This document shows, piece by piece, positions 13,077 to 22,332 of a stretch of DNA of 64,000 bases. How positions within the stretch are numbered: position 1 is the stretch's first letter; each line of letters begins with the position of its first letter. Under the pieces are notes generated by a model. That model was not told where the DNA came from, made no database searches, and saw only the letters and a program-made list of their open reading frames with translations. Source of the stretch: Mayamaea pseudoterrestris (taxonomy: Eukaryota > Bacillariophyta > Bacillariophyceae > Sellaphorales > Sellaphoraceae); the NCBI GenBank assembly GCA_027923505.1, contig BROI01000034.1, forward strand, positions 62,001 to 126,000. The letters are read 5' to 3'. The position numbers and the translations under genes are program-made.

Positions 13077-13327
13077 TATGCTGCCGTGTGTTATAAAGCC
13101 TCACTAGGAACTATTTGACAATGTCTTTATAGCAATAGGAAGCTCGTCGTTTTGCATACACATATACCTCAATTGCATCCAGTGCAAGAATGTGGTGATG
13201 TGATACTCTACGACGTACGGTATGTAGTACTTGGTAGCTAGCCCATGCGTCTACACATAAGGTTTAGGGCTACAAGCGCCAGCACCCACACCGCGCCGCA
13301 GCGCTCATTTTTTTCTTCAATTTGACC

Positions 13328-14911
13328 ATGAGCGCCCCTTCGTCAAACTGGAAGCACCCTTCCGCTCAGCAAAAGCAGAAATATGGTCTTGTAGACCTTC
13401 CTGATGACTTTGAGCCGACCGCAGAAGAAACGGTGTTATTGGACATGTACAAGACGGTTCAAACATACGAGCGACATGCTGCAAAATTGAAGGAAGAAGC
13501 GGCGCGCGCTAGACTAGCTGCTGCCGAAGAAGAGTTTAATAAGCGAATGAAGCCAAAGAAAACTATGCGGGCTCCAAGCGAGATGAAGCAGAAGTCAGAT
13601 GGAGTTCATTCGTCGGCGGAACAGGACGAGTATGGAAATGAAATCCCTGCTTTCCGTGACGACGATCGCATGGAAGAGGTCGATCAAACCACCATGCGCG
13701 AACGTCGAGAGGCTAAACTTGAGGCTCTTCGCATTGAAGTTGAAGAAGCAAAGCAACAGAAGCAGTCGGACGAAGACGCTCTCCGTCAACAGTTGCTGCA
13801 GGAGCAAGAACCTATACTTGATGGGCCTGTTATGAAACGCAAGCGAATCGACGAGACTAATGATCAAGCAACCAAGTCGCTTATCGCAAACATTACTGCG
13901 GCATCTACTCCTCCGCATGAATTTTCAAAGGCGCTTAACTTATCGGTGACTCAGGGTCGTCTACTCTTTCCCACGTCGTCCGAGCAGGACCAAAGGTGGT
14001 CACCGCCCGCCTCCGCCATCGGTCCGAATGATGGTGCCCTCAAGATTCGCCTCGCGGGATTTGATATATCCAAAGCACAAGTCGGCCAAGGCAATAATAC
14101 GATTGTCATTAAATTCATGGCTCCAGCCCAGTCGAAGCGATTCAGTATGAACATAACGACTCCCGAATACGAAGACAATCTCGACAGTGTCTTGTTTCAC
14201 TTTAACCCTCGTCATTTTGAACGCGGCGGACAAGTTGTTTTAAACAACAAGCTAGATGGTAACTGGGAGCAGCATATTGCCTTGCCATTAAGTCAATTGC
14301 CGCTACTCTTTGGTGAAGCGTCGTGTACCTTGGTCATTCAAATTACAGGTGACGGCTTTGACGTCTTTATGCGCGCCGCCGATTATACAGCTGTTTCAGA
14401 TGGCCTAGTCCATATTGCCAGATGGGAACATCGGAAGGAGTTGCCGGCGAGCGATTTGGTGCTTCAGTTTCCAAGCACAGATGATTATGGCAATATTGAA
14501 AATTGGATCTTGTACAAGGTGTGGTGGGGCCACCAAGATGTTCGCGCTAAGCCGGATGCTCAAGTACCTGGTGTGAATGCATATGATGCAGACCACCCGA
14601 GGAAACTATTTGTTTCCAACCTGGCCAAGCTTTTTACAGAGGCGGACATGGATGTGCGCAAGGCAGAACTGGAGCGAGCCTTTCGCAAATATGGTGGAGA
14701 TCGCGGTGTTTCGGTCATTGCGCCCATGAATGCAACCTATGCTTTTATTGAAATGGAGAATGAACGACAAGCCGACATAGCCTTGACGGAAATGGCGACT
14801 CAGTACAAGTTGAAGCGAGCTCGTCGGTCGAGACACGAGGCACTTCAAGAAAAACGTGCGGCTGCTGCGGCTGGTGGAATTACAACAGGCGCAGGAACTA
14901 CTTGGGATTAG
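13328..14911 (+). CDS. RRM-domain protein with coiled-coil N-terminal half
   Basis: The first ATG of the frame is at 13,328 and gives 527 aa. The N-terminal ~170 residues are charged and helical ('KLKEEAARARLAAAEEEF' and similar), predicting coiled coil, with lysine-rich nuclear-type stretches ('MKRKRID'). A beta-rich central domain (about 200-390) of unknown family follows. Near residues 420-500 is an RNA recognition motif: 'KLFVSNL' fits RNP2 and 'TYAFIEME' fits RNP1, with the expected helices between. The C-terminus is basic and Ala/Gly-rich. It is probably a nuclear RNA-binding protein; no closer orthologue was recognised. Confidence 0.75.
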   Translation: MSAPSSNWKHPSAQQKQKYGLVDLPDDFEPTAEETVLLDMYKTVQTYERHAAKLKEEAARARLAAAEEEFNKRMKPKKTMRAPSEMKQKSDGVHSSAEQDEYGNEIPAFRDDDRMEEVDQTTMRERREAKLEALRIEVEEAKQQKQSDEDALRQQLLQEQEPILDGPVMKRKRIDETNDQATKSLIANITAASTPPHEFSKALNLSVTQGRLLFPTSSEQDQRWSPPASAIGPNDGALKIRLAGFDISKAQVGQGNNTIVIKFMAPAQSKRFSMNITTPEYEDNLDSVLFHFNPRHFERGGQVVLNNKLDGNWEQHIALPLSQLPLLFGEASCTLVIQITGDGFDVFMRAADYTAVSDGLVHIARWEHRKELPASDLVLQFPSTDDYGNIENWILYKVWWGHQDVRAKPDAQVPGVNAYDADHPRKLFVSNLAKLFTEADMDVRKAELERAFRKYGGDRGVSVIAPMNATYAFIEMENERQADIALTEMATQYKLKRARRSRHEALQEKRAAAAAGGITTGAGTTWD

Positions 14912-15236
14912 TTTTATACCTTCGTGCTTATTTAGACCTACTTTAGGAGTATGCTGCTTTCTTCGGAGGTGGTGCTACGAATTCAATTGCTAAGTAGTAG
15001 TCTTCAGGAAGTCGTACGTAGCCAAGAAGCGTACCGGTACTTGATTGATTGGCTTGATGAGTCTTGGTGCGACACGCGTTAGATTAGAATTGACGACGGC
15101 ATCATTCATCTCAGATTCAGACAAGGCATCTCAGCAACAGTTAATATTGAGCAGTGAAGAGCAGGTATATCGCTAAGTCGTCATTCATGTAAACATTGAA
15201 GACGTTTGCTATTGCACGCAAAAAGGATAATCAATC
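14912..15236. other. Intergenic, no gene seen
   Basis: A 325-bp spacer between two + strand genes. It holds GTAC-containing words ('cgtacgtag', 'gtaccggtac') like those before the phosphatase gene. It should contain the 3' end of the RRM gene and the promoter of the next gene. No RNA gene or repeat was found. Confidence 0.4.
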
Positions 15237-18200
15237 ATGGGTCAGTCGCCGTCAGCGCTTGCCTCAGCGACCGGCAGCGAAAGTGAAACCCCGACTACAA
15301 GTCGCCTGCGGCATAGCTTTGCTCTCGGCCAGCGACGCTCTACTCCAGACACTGACGGTGTTCGACGAGATTCTCGTCGATCGAGTGATCGAGATTTATC
15401 AAGTCCTCAGCGTCGCAGTTTTGGATCATTCTTGACGCGACGTACACCACCAAGCAGCAATTCTCTTGACGACGTCCCTTCCGAGGCTTCCGGCAATAAT
15501 GCTGCGGCAGAAAATATACGACTTGGTCAGCCGCGACAGCCAAATCTTGATGATCCGCCATCATTGCTTAGCATGGAGGAGCCAAATGATAGCTCATGTC
15601 ACTTGACATTAGAGGAGGTGAAGAATCTGTCGTCCAGTGACTTGACAGTGGGTCAATCAAATCGCGATGTTCCTGCAGGAGCGAATCGGCGACTTCAACG
15701 CAGACAATCTTCGGATCGCAGTTTGGATGATTTTTCTCCTCCTCCTCGTCATGGTGCTGATCATTGCGCAAGTCCAACTATAACATATGCCCGAGATGAA
15801 GCCTCGTTTCATACGCCAGAAGCAACCAGCAGGGATACATACTCGAACGAAGACAGTTACATGGGACAGTCCAATGCAGCAGTGACTCTTGATGCCAGTG
15901 CTCCCGATGACTCCATGTTTCGTTACTTTCGTCGGGCGTCGGCTGGTTCCATGGCGTCGGGAACGTCAGTGTCGGATGAATACTCGGACGGTGATCATGT
16001 AAGAGCATTCAACAATGCTGACTTTTATCCACAAGCTGACACGCAGTGGATGGGTCGATCTATTGAAACTCTATTGCTTGGATATGCTTCATCTGCGCCC
16101 ATATTAACTGTTGTCGAACCTGGTGGCCCAGATCCGTATTTTATGGAAGATGGATTCGAGGAGGGCGAGTTTACGGCGCTCCGCCGACGCAGTACGGCTA
16201 GTACGTTTGGAGGATACGGGCGAAGACGAAGCTCGCAGGGAAGCTTTCCAGGTGGGCGTCGCGGCAGTCTGAGTTTGTCGGGTGGTCAGGGACATGGAGG
16301 GACTTTGGCAAGCTACTATCGAAGGCGGGGACCGTCGACCCCAAATGAGTTTGATCGGCAAGGCCGTCGCGGAAGTACGACACATGTTCGAGCATTTCGT
16401 CGACGCAGCAGTATGGCTGCGGGAGGAGGCAGCGATGATGGGACTGGTGCTACTTTGGCAGCTACTCGTAAGAAGGGTGGTCCAAATGCGTGCCTTTCAA
16501 TGATGGCAAGGGAAAGTTCTGGAAAGTCATTATTTCTGCGTGGAACCCCTGTTACTCAGAGCTTGCGATTGGTCGGTGGACATGCTCTTTTCAACCGCAT
16601 CGATAAGCCAGCGGCAGGCATTGCAAATGAAGTTGCCTTCTTGGCCGCAGCGATCGATTCGGGCGATTGGTCAGAAACGCAATCCATCGTTACAAGGCTT
16701 GGCCCCAGACTCATTGGTGATCCAATGGGATCCAACAATGGTGCGATGGATCCGAACCTTCCTCCGACAGCTCCCCGCTTCTATGCCGGAGGAGGTCGCG
16801 TTGGTCTAGAACGAGATGCCTTTGTTTTGGCTGATGGGGTTAACGTCCTGGTCAAAGTATTTAGCGAAAAGTCTTTTGTTGGTCAGGAAATGGCGTTGTC
16901 ATTAGACGCCCGCGATCTTAGCACGGAGATTGTGGCAACACGTCTTGCTCCTTGTTGGAATGAAGCGTTGGCTGCTCTTCGCGAGCTCGTATTCGCTATT
17001 CCAGCTCTTGTCTCAAGCAGAAGCATTGACGACGGCTACTTTGTTCCGTTTCTGTTTACGCTTCTATCGCATGATTCGACATTTGATGCTGCTGCGGCCT
17101 TGATTGAGGAGATCTTGGCAATTCTCTCCCAGTATCCACAACATCCTGCCGCCAGTGAAAGTGGCGACATGGCGTTTCAACCAGCTGGACGGGTGGCAGA
17201 ACCGAAGACTTTTTTCCTTGGAAATGTGCCTCAGTTGTACGAATTATGGAATGGCTTTAATTGCCGCCAGCTTGCTCACTTCTGCAGGATTCTAGCGCTT
17301 TTAGTTTTTGAACCTGAGGATCGACAACTGTTGGAAAGTCCTGCTGTTCTGAAATCGGTGGAATTACTCCGACTGCGACGAAGCCGGGCCATCCGAGCGG
17401 GACGCGACGCGACGGTTGATCTTAATCAAAGTATCCTTCTTGGTGACGAGGAATTGATGACTAGACTTTTGCAACTTTTAAAAGTGATGAATTATGCACC
17501 GGGTCTTCACAACGTCAAACCATTTCATGTTATGTCGCAATATCCTTTCATCGCGGACACATTGGTTATACTTGGGCTTGGTGAAATGGACAGCTGGATC
17601 GACATAGATCGACAAGACCAACTAGCTCGGACGATGCAGCGCGAAGGTGAAGGTGATATTAGAGCTCCAATAAGTGAACTTGGGTCGGTCGCTACCATGC
17701 TCGTGAATCTCGGTGACACACTTGCGGAGCCTTCGAACCAGATGGGTTCTGTCATCCAAGTGATCAGCGCAGCTCAACAAGCTGGTGTGATTGTCAGCCG
17801 CAATTCAGAGGCAGCAGATGCAGGTGAGCCTCATTCTGTCGAAGATCAAGGGACTGCGGTGGCGCGTCTTTTAGGTGGGATGATTGTCGACTCCGCAATT
17901 CAGGGCTTTGCTTCTGTTGCAGGCATACTGTCGGAACAGATGTTGGGTCGTAGGCTTAACTCTGACGATGATATGGCGGCTCGCCACACTATATATACAC
18001 CAGAAGACGCGGCGAACTCTCTTCAGTTTAATGGCATTATACTGAGCGCGTATCAAGTCGAAGTCCTGTTTGTATTGTGTACGCTTCTTGGCGGTCGACG
18101 CAAGTTGGATACACAGCGGAGTGCCCGTCTTGTAATACCTATATTGGAGGACATGTTTCAGCGGCTACCATTTTCGCAAAATCATGTAGATCGTGATCGA

Positions 18201-19553
18201 ACAAATGATGACAATGTCCGCGAAGAAGGTGTACATGGAGCCGGCTGCGACTGCACTCCTGAATCTGCTCTCTGTGTCCAATTTCTTCGACTTGTCCACA
18301 ATTTTTGCGACAGAGATGTCGACAACTACGCTGGCCGTCGTCTTCTCTTGTCGCCCACCGAAATTGAAACGATTTTTGATTCGCATTCTCATCAAAATGA
18401 GTTGCTTCCTGAGCCAGGTTTACTTTCCAAGCTCATCGGAGCCTTTATGCGAGAATTAGACGAATCTCCTTATCGATTTTGGCTTGCTAGTTGCATCGAG
18501 TCTTTCCTTCGAGGGTCCTCTCCAGATGAACAGCTTTTCGTGGTAAACAGTGGTCTCATGAAGCACTTGCTGAATGAAATAACCTCGTCTAAGCTGCATT
18601 GTGCGGGAAGTCTGCAGACCTCTTTCGACATTCTTGGTGAGCTTGCTAAAGGCAATCCGCACGTTGTCAAGCTAATGATGAATGATCTGGACGAAGACAG
18701 GTTCCACAAAGTATTTAGCGTAGCAACTGAGAATCTAATTGATTCAAACGTGTTCATTCGCTCTTTGATATTAACCGTGGAGCGACTTGCGGCCGAGCAT
18801 AATGGAGATTGGTGTATTCTGAGCGAAAGCAGCGCGTACTTGACGCATTCATGGCTAGACGTAGCGGCTCTGGAGAGCAAAGAACATCAGCGAGATGTTT
18901 GGATACGCCATGATCAGTCGGTGTCTTCTGATTGGTTCTCCCCTCAGTCCGTTCCTTCATCGTCCCGTGTGGGTGACGATTTTAATCATTCTCGCGTCGG
19001 CTGGGTCTTTACGCCTTTGGATGACGAGAACGCAATGTTGCTTACTTCAAACACTGTTCAACGACTGGCATGGTTCTTGGAAAAAAATAAGGCGACACTT
19101 TTGCGCAATCTCATGCAGGTAGTGAGCTTACAAAACATCAACCACGAGAACATTTGCTGCCTGAACACGGCCATCGTGGTTGTAATGTTTGCGCATCGTC
19201 GACGACAATTGCAGCGTCTTTTGCAGGCACTTCGTCAGGATCCCAACGAAGACATTGTCAGTCGATTCGCTGTGATGAATATTCAGGAAGATCAGTTGGA
19301 TACGTTGAAATGCTTTCGCGAAGTGTTGTGGTTTTGGAAGGAGTACTACACACACCGCGGCCGTGATCGCCTTTCGTTGGAATTTTCGTCGCACGTTCGC
19401 TTTCAGGAGTGGAATCACATCGTTTCGCTCTTGACGGCTGACGATGGATCCCCTACTGCGCTTGTATCAAGCCCCATTTGCCTCCCTCGTTCTCCTTATC
19501 AACGAGCTGCTCGTGGCGTTGCAGCCGATGAGGGATACTTACGTGGAGCCTAA
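15237..19553 (+). CDS. TRPC4AP/TRUSS-like protein (DUF3689 family), predicted N-myristoylated
   Basis: Single-exon ORF of 1,438 aa. In animals TRPC4AP is a DCAF-type substrate receptor for a CUL4-DDB1 ubiquitin ligase and binds TRPC channels and TNF receptor. The C-terminal two thirds is helical and armadillo-like. Blocks such as 'FLRLVHNFCDRD' and the tail 'SPTALVSS' resemble my memory of that family. The protein starts MGQSPS, which fits an N-myristoylation signal (Gly2, Ser6). Residues 1-420 are disordered and carry about ten R-R-x-S type sites ('RRRSST', 'RRGSLS' style), typical basophilic-kinase targets. It is longer than the ~800-aa animal protein because of this extension. Family call rests on remembered motifs. 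Confidence 0.6.
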   Translation: MGQSPSALASATGSESETPTTSRLRHSFALGQRRSTPDTDGVRRDSRRSSDRDLSSPQRRSFGSFLTRRTPPSSNSLDDVPSEASGNNAAAENIRLGQPRQPNLDDPPSLLSMEEPNDSSCHLTLEEVKNLSSSDLTVGQSNRDVPAGANRRLQRRQSSDRSLDDFSPPPRHGADHCASPTITYARDEASFHTPEATSRDTYSNEDSYMGQSNAAVTLDASAPDDSMFRYFRRASAGSMASGTSVSDEYSDGDHVRAFNNADFYPQADTQWMGRSIETLLLGYASSAPILTVVEPGGPDPYFMEDGFEEGEFTALRRRSTASTFGGYGRRRSSQGSFPGGRRGSLSLSGGQGHGGTLASYYRRRGPSTPNEFDRQGRRGSTTHVRAFRRRSSMAAGGGSDDGTGATLAATRKKGGPNACLSMMARESSGKSLFLRGTPVTQSLRLVGGHALFNRIDKPAAGIANEVAFLAAAIDSGDWSETQSIVTRLGPRLIGDPMGSNNGAMDPNLPPTAPRFYAGGGRVGLERDAFVLADGVNVLVKVFSEKSFVGQEMALSLDARDLSTEIVATRLAPCWNEALAALRELVFAIPALVSSRSIDDGYFVPFLFTLLSHDSTFDAAAALIEEILAILSQYPQHPAASESGDMAFQPAGRVAEPKTFFLGNVPQLYELWNGFNCRQLAHFCRILALLVFEPEDRQLLESPAVLKSVELLRLRRSRAIRAGRDATVDLNQSILLGDEELMTRLLQLLKVMNYAPGLHNVKPFHVMSQYPFIADTLVILGLGEMDSWIDIDRQDQLARTMQREGEGDIRAPISELGSVATMLVNLGDTLAEPSNQMGSVIQVISAAQQAGVIVSRNSEAADAGEPHSVEDQGTAVARLLGGMIVDSAIQGFASVAGILSEQMLGRRLNSDDDMAARHTIYTPEDAANSLQFNGIILSAYQVEVLFVLCTLLGGRRKLDTQRSARLVIPILEDMFQRLPFSQNHVDRDRTNDDNVREEGVHGAGCDCTPESALCVQFLRLVHNFCDRDVDNYAGRRLLLSPTEIETIFDSHSHQNELLPEPGLLSKLIGAFMRELDESPYRFWLASCIESFLRGSSPDEQLFVVNSGLMKHLLNEITSSKLHCAGSLQTSFDILGELAKGNPHVVKLMMNDLDEDRFHKVFSVATENLIDSNVFIRSLILTVERLAAEHNGDWCILSESSAYLTHSWLDVAALESKEHQRDVWIRHDQSVSSDWFSPQSVPSSSRVGDDFNHSRVGWVFTPLDDENAMLLTSNTVQRLAWFLEKNKATLLRNLMQVVSLQNINHENICCLNTAIVVVMFAHRRRQLQRLLQALRQDPNEDIVSRFAVMNIQEDQLDTLKCFREVLWFWKEYYTHRGRDRLSLEFSSHVRFQEWNHIVSLLTADDGSPTALVSSPICLPRSPYQRAARGVAADEGYLRGA

Positions 19554-19765
19554 GTTTATCTTTGTCATTGCCGCTACTTGGCACATTTTCGCTTGTCTTT
19601 CTCCACTAGATATTGATTTGTGTAGCATCTAGCCATGTCATTTGAAGCCCACAATTTGCATTTACCGTGTATACTTGGAACTACAGTAGGCTCTGTGGTT
19701 TTAGCGATTGGAACCAGGCATGTGTCGCACCGTAACTCTTTAGATCGTCCATTCATTATTATTTC

Positions 19766-21616
19766 ATGTTTCATTTCTATGGGACCATGACGAATCTTCT
19801 ATCATGCTATTGTTGCCAGCAACGACTCGAACGCAAGCTTTTATGCTCTCAGTGTCGGATAGCAATCTATTGCTCTGTCGACTGCCAGAAGAAGCATCGA
19901 AAAACTCATCGGCTACCGTGCCGCGCGGCGCAAGCGCAACGCGAGCTTGCAAGGCTCCTTGAAGAATGTGACATGCACGACGCCGAAAAAGACTTTCATC
20001 TGGCCAGCACTCGTGTTACGCAGCTAAAGGATGAACATTCAAAAGAGACACTGGATCTGAAGCCCTCTAAAAGGCAATTGTCCTCGACAGTCGCTGTCGA
20101 GACGGAAGAGGAAGCTTCGCAATCAACTTCTGAGACTCCGTCGCGACCAGTTATAAAGCCCGTCGTCACACAGCAGCCAGTACTTGACACGAGAATTAAC
20201 CATGGCGTACAACAGAGAAAACGACAATTTGCTAGCGCTGAATCGGAATGCTGCAGCTACACGATACAAGACATGTCAAACTTGTCATGCTACAATGTAC
20301 GACTCACAAATTCTTCGTCACGCACATACGAGTGTCCGCAAATCCAGTTGATGCACTCACCAGCAAACGAAGCGACTGCCGTATCAATTAAGTTTGATGA
20401 AGGTGACATATTGCGCATTTCATTCCCCGGTCACATTGCTGAAGTTTCTTCGCAGCCTATCATCGGCGACTCGGGCATTACATTGCGATGTAGCTACCGA
20501 CCGAATTCGCGGCCTCCATTCGACGATTTATCCGCCCACCATCGACTGACTGCAGAGGCAGCCGAGACATTGACATGTAGATATTGCGACCACAGTCTCA
20601 TCGTCGGCAGCAACAACGATGGCACTTATGACGACAAGCAGGGACTCGCGCCCATTATTCACTCGGTTGGCCCACTCCCATCCAGTCGCTGGGATGACAT
20701 GATGGACTATTTGACATGCTATCCCGGCCAATCAGCGGTGGACTTTAATACAGCCATGATCTGCGGACAAGCGGGCCGAATCCTGGAAGATGAGACTGCT
20801 CTAGTTGCTCATGCTCCGCAAGTGCAAGCTTCCGTCCTGCATGGTATGCCTGGCTACGGCCAGGCTGCTTCACAAGCCTCGCCGGTAGACGCACTGACTA
20901 GCTTGGACGGCGACGCTTCGCTTCGTGGTGTACGACCCTGGAGAGACTCTGTTGTTGGTCCGGTCGTTGCTTGCAACTATTGCGCTTCAATCCTTGGCTC
21001 TTGCCCATCGCCCGAGACGGTGCGGCTGCTGAAACATCGGCTACAAGTGACAGCAACTGGGGAAGTGGACGTGAAAGTGACGCAACTATCAACCATTGCC
21101 ATCTTTATGGCGCAGGAAATGATTCGTTACGCGGAAACCAAGGCAATCTTTGCCTTTCGTGTCCGACAAGCCAGTCGTCACACTAAGACTTGTTTGGTAC
21201 TTCGTCTCATTAGCTGGGACAATTTTGTGGCGACCAACAAGGATGCTACTCTCTTGGACGACGATATACACTCTTTGCATTGGAAACGAATGGTACAAGT
21301 TGTGTATGAAGAGACTATGGATATTGATCCTTTCGACGAAAGTAATACGAAGAATTTGTGGATGTGGAGCACGGATTGGTGTTGCGAACCGATTGCGGTG
21401 CAGCATCACGGCGATGACAAGGATGAGAAGAAGACTAGTAGCACTAACTCGCCAGTATCAGCTGTGAACCTTACACTTGAAGCGGATGAATGGAAGGAGC
21501 TATCGAATGAGATAAAGTCGGGATCTGCCTTCTTTCCGGCAGCCGTTGCTGCGGCGACGGTAATGGCAAAGACTGGATCTGAAAGAGCGAGCTTGTCTGC
21601 CATCTTTTTACCATAA
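19766..21616 (+). CDS. MYND zinc finger fused to UBE3D-like HECT-type E3 domain
   Basis: 616 aa, one exon. Residues ~14-52 form a MYND zinc finger (C-x2-C, C-x2-C, 'YCSVDCQ', H-x3-C), usually a protein-protein module. After a linker, residues ~170-560 resemble UBE3D (HECT_2 family, an E2/cyclin-binding E3 ligase): 'LTCRYCDHSLI', 'LPSSRWDDMMDYLTC' and 'VACNYCASILG' match the Cys-containing blocks, and the C-terminus has the alternating strand pattern. Animal UBE3D has no MYND finger that I know of, so this is probably a fusion. The stop TAA overlaps an AATAAA at 21,615-21,620. The next gene converges with only 59 bp between stops. Confidence 0.65.
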   Translation: MFHFYGTMTNLLSCYCCQQRLERKLLCSQCRIAIYCSVDCQKKHRKTHRLPCRAAQAQRELARLLEECDMHDAEKDFHLASTRVTQLKDEHSKETLDLKPSKRQLSSTVAVETEEEASQSTSETPSRPVIKPVVTQQPVLDTRINHGVQQRKRQFASAESECCSYTIQDMSNLSCYNVRLTNSSSRTYECPQIQLMHSPANEATAVSIKFDEGDILRISFPGHIAEVSSQPIIGDSGITLRCSYRPNSRPPFDDLSAHHRLTAEAAETLTCRYCDHSLIVGSNNDGTYDDKQGLAPIIHSVGPLPSSRWDDMMDYLTCYPGQSAVDFNTAMICGQAGRILEDETALVAHAPQVQASVLHGMPGYGQAASQASPVDALTSLDGDASLRGVRPWRDSVVGPVVACNYCASILGSCPSPETVRLLKHRLQVTATGEVDVKVTQLSTIAIFMAQEMIRYAETKAIFAFRVRQASRHTKTCLVLRLISWDNFVATNKDATLLDDDIHSLHWKRMVQVVYEETMDIDPFDESNTKNLWMWSTDWCCEPIAVQHHGDDKDEKKTSSTNSPVSAVNLTLEADEWKELSNEIKSGSAFFPAAVAAATVMAKTGSERASLSAIFLP

Positions 21617-21675
21617 TAAAACATTATGATTGATTAGATATAAGATGCTATTCCAATATCTGCACTAATTTTGGC

Positions 21676-22221
21676 TCACTCTTCTGCGTTAACGTTCAGT
21701 AATTCCTTGAGCTCCCCGGATTCATGCATGGATGTGATGATATCGCAACCGCCTACAAACTCGGCATCCACGTAAAGCTGCGGAATGGTAGGCCAATCGG
21801 AATATTTCTTCACGCCCTCCCGAACTGTTGGATAGTCAAGCACATTGACGCTTGCAAAATCAACTCCTTCCGTTTGTAGAATTTGCACCACCTTGGCCGA
21901 AAAGCCGCACATTGGCATGGATGGGTTTCCTTTCATGTAGAGCATGACACGATTGCTTTTGACGTGCTCCTCAATCATTTTGACAGCTTCATCAACGTCA
22001 CCTACAGATTTGCGCTTGGGAGCAAAGTCATCGTGCGAGTCGTCGGAGAATGAACGACTCGATCGAGTAACGACACTGTTTAGGTTTAGGCTGCGTGATC
22101 TCGCCAATACTGCCGTTGATAGCGCGGCTTGTAGATGGAACTGTCTCGGTATACTCTTCCATTGTTGGTTGACAGGTCCGCGGGCCGCCAAGCGGAGTGC
22201 GCTGGTGGCAAGAACCTTCAT
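21676..22221 (-). CDS. GRX5: Mitochondrial monothiol glutaredoxin (Grx5 type)
   Basis: 181 aa from the ATG at 22,221. The N-terminal ~75 residues are basic, hydroxylated and acid-free ('LATSALRLAARGPV'), a mitochondrial presequence. The glutaredoxin domain (about 85-178) has the CGFS active site in 'PMCGFSAK', the cis-Pro 'WPTIPQLYV' and the glutathione-binding 'GGCDI'. Family members bind [2Fe-2S] with glutathione and pass it to target proteins. The reading frame runs further upstream without an ATG in a good place and would overlap the divergent Obg gene, so this start is preferred. It shares a 111-bp promoter region with that gene. Confidence 0.9.
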   Translation of the reverse strand: MKVLATSALRLAARGPVNQQWKSIPRQFHLQAALSTAVLARSRSLNLNSVVTRSSRSFSDDSHDDFAPKRKSVGDVDEAVKMIEEHVKSNRVMLYMKGNPSMPMCGFSAKVVQILQTEGVDFASVNVLDYPTVREGVKKYSDWPTIPQLYVDAEFVGGCDIITSMHESGELKELLNVNAEE

Positions 22222-22332
22222 GGTCTTGCTTGGATTTGTGTGAAGTTGTGGCAGTCGACCGCCTTGGTGAGTAACGTTGCGATTCTTTAGTACCGCACCG
22301 ACAGCGTGACATTTCCCGCGCCGCGCTTGACC
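22222..22332. promoter_or_regulatory. Putative bidirectional promoter, Grx5 / Obg
   Basis: Only 111 bp lie between the start codons of two divergent genes, both predicted to be mitochondrial. Any promoter for both must lie here or inside the 5' parts of the genes. No TATA box is obvious. Inferred from spacing only. Confidence 0.45.
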
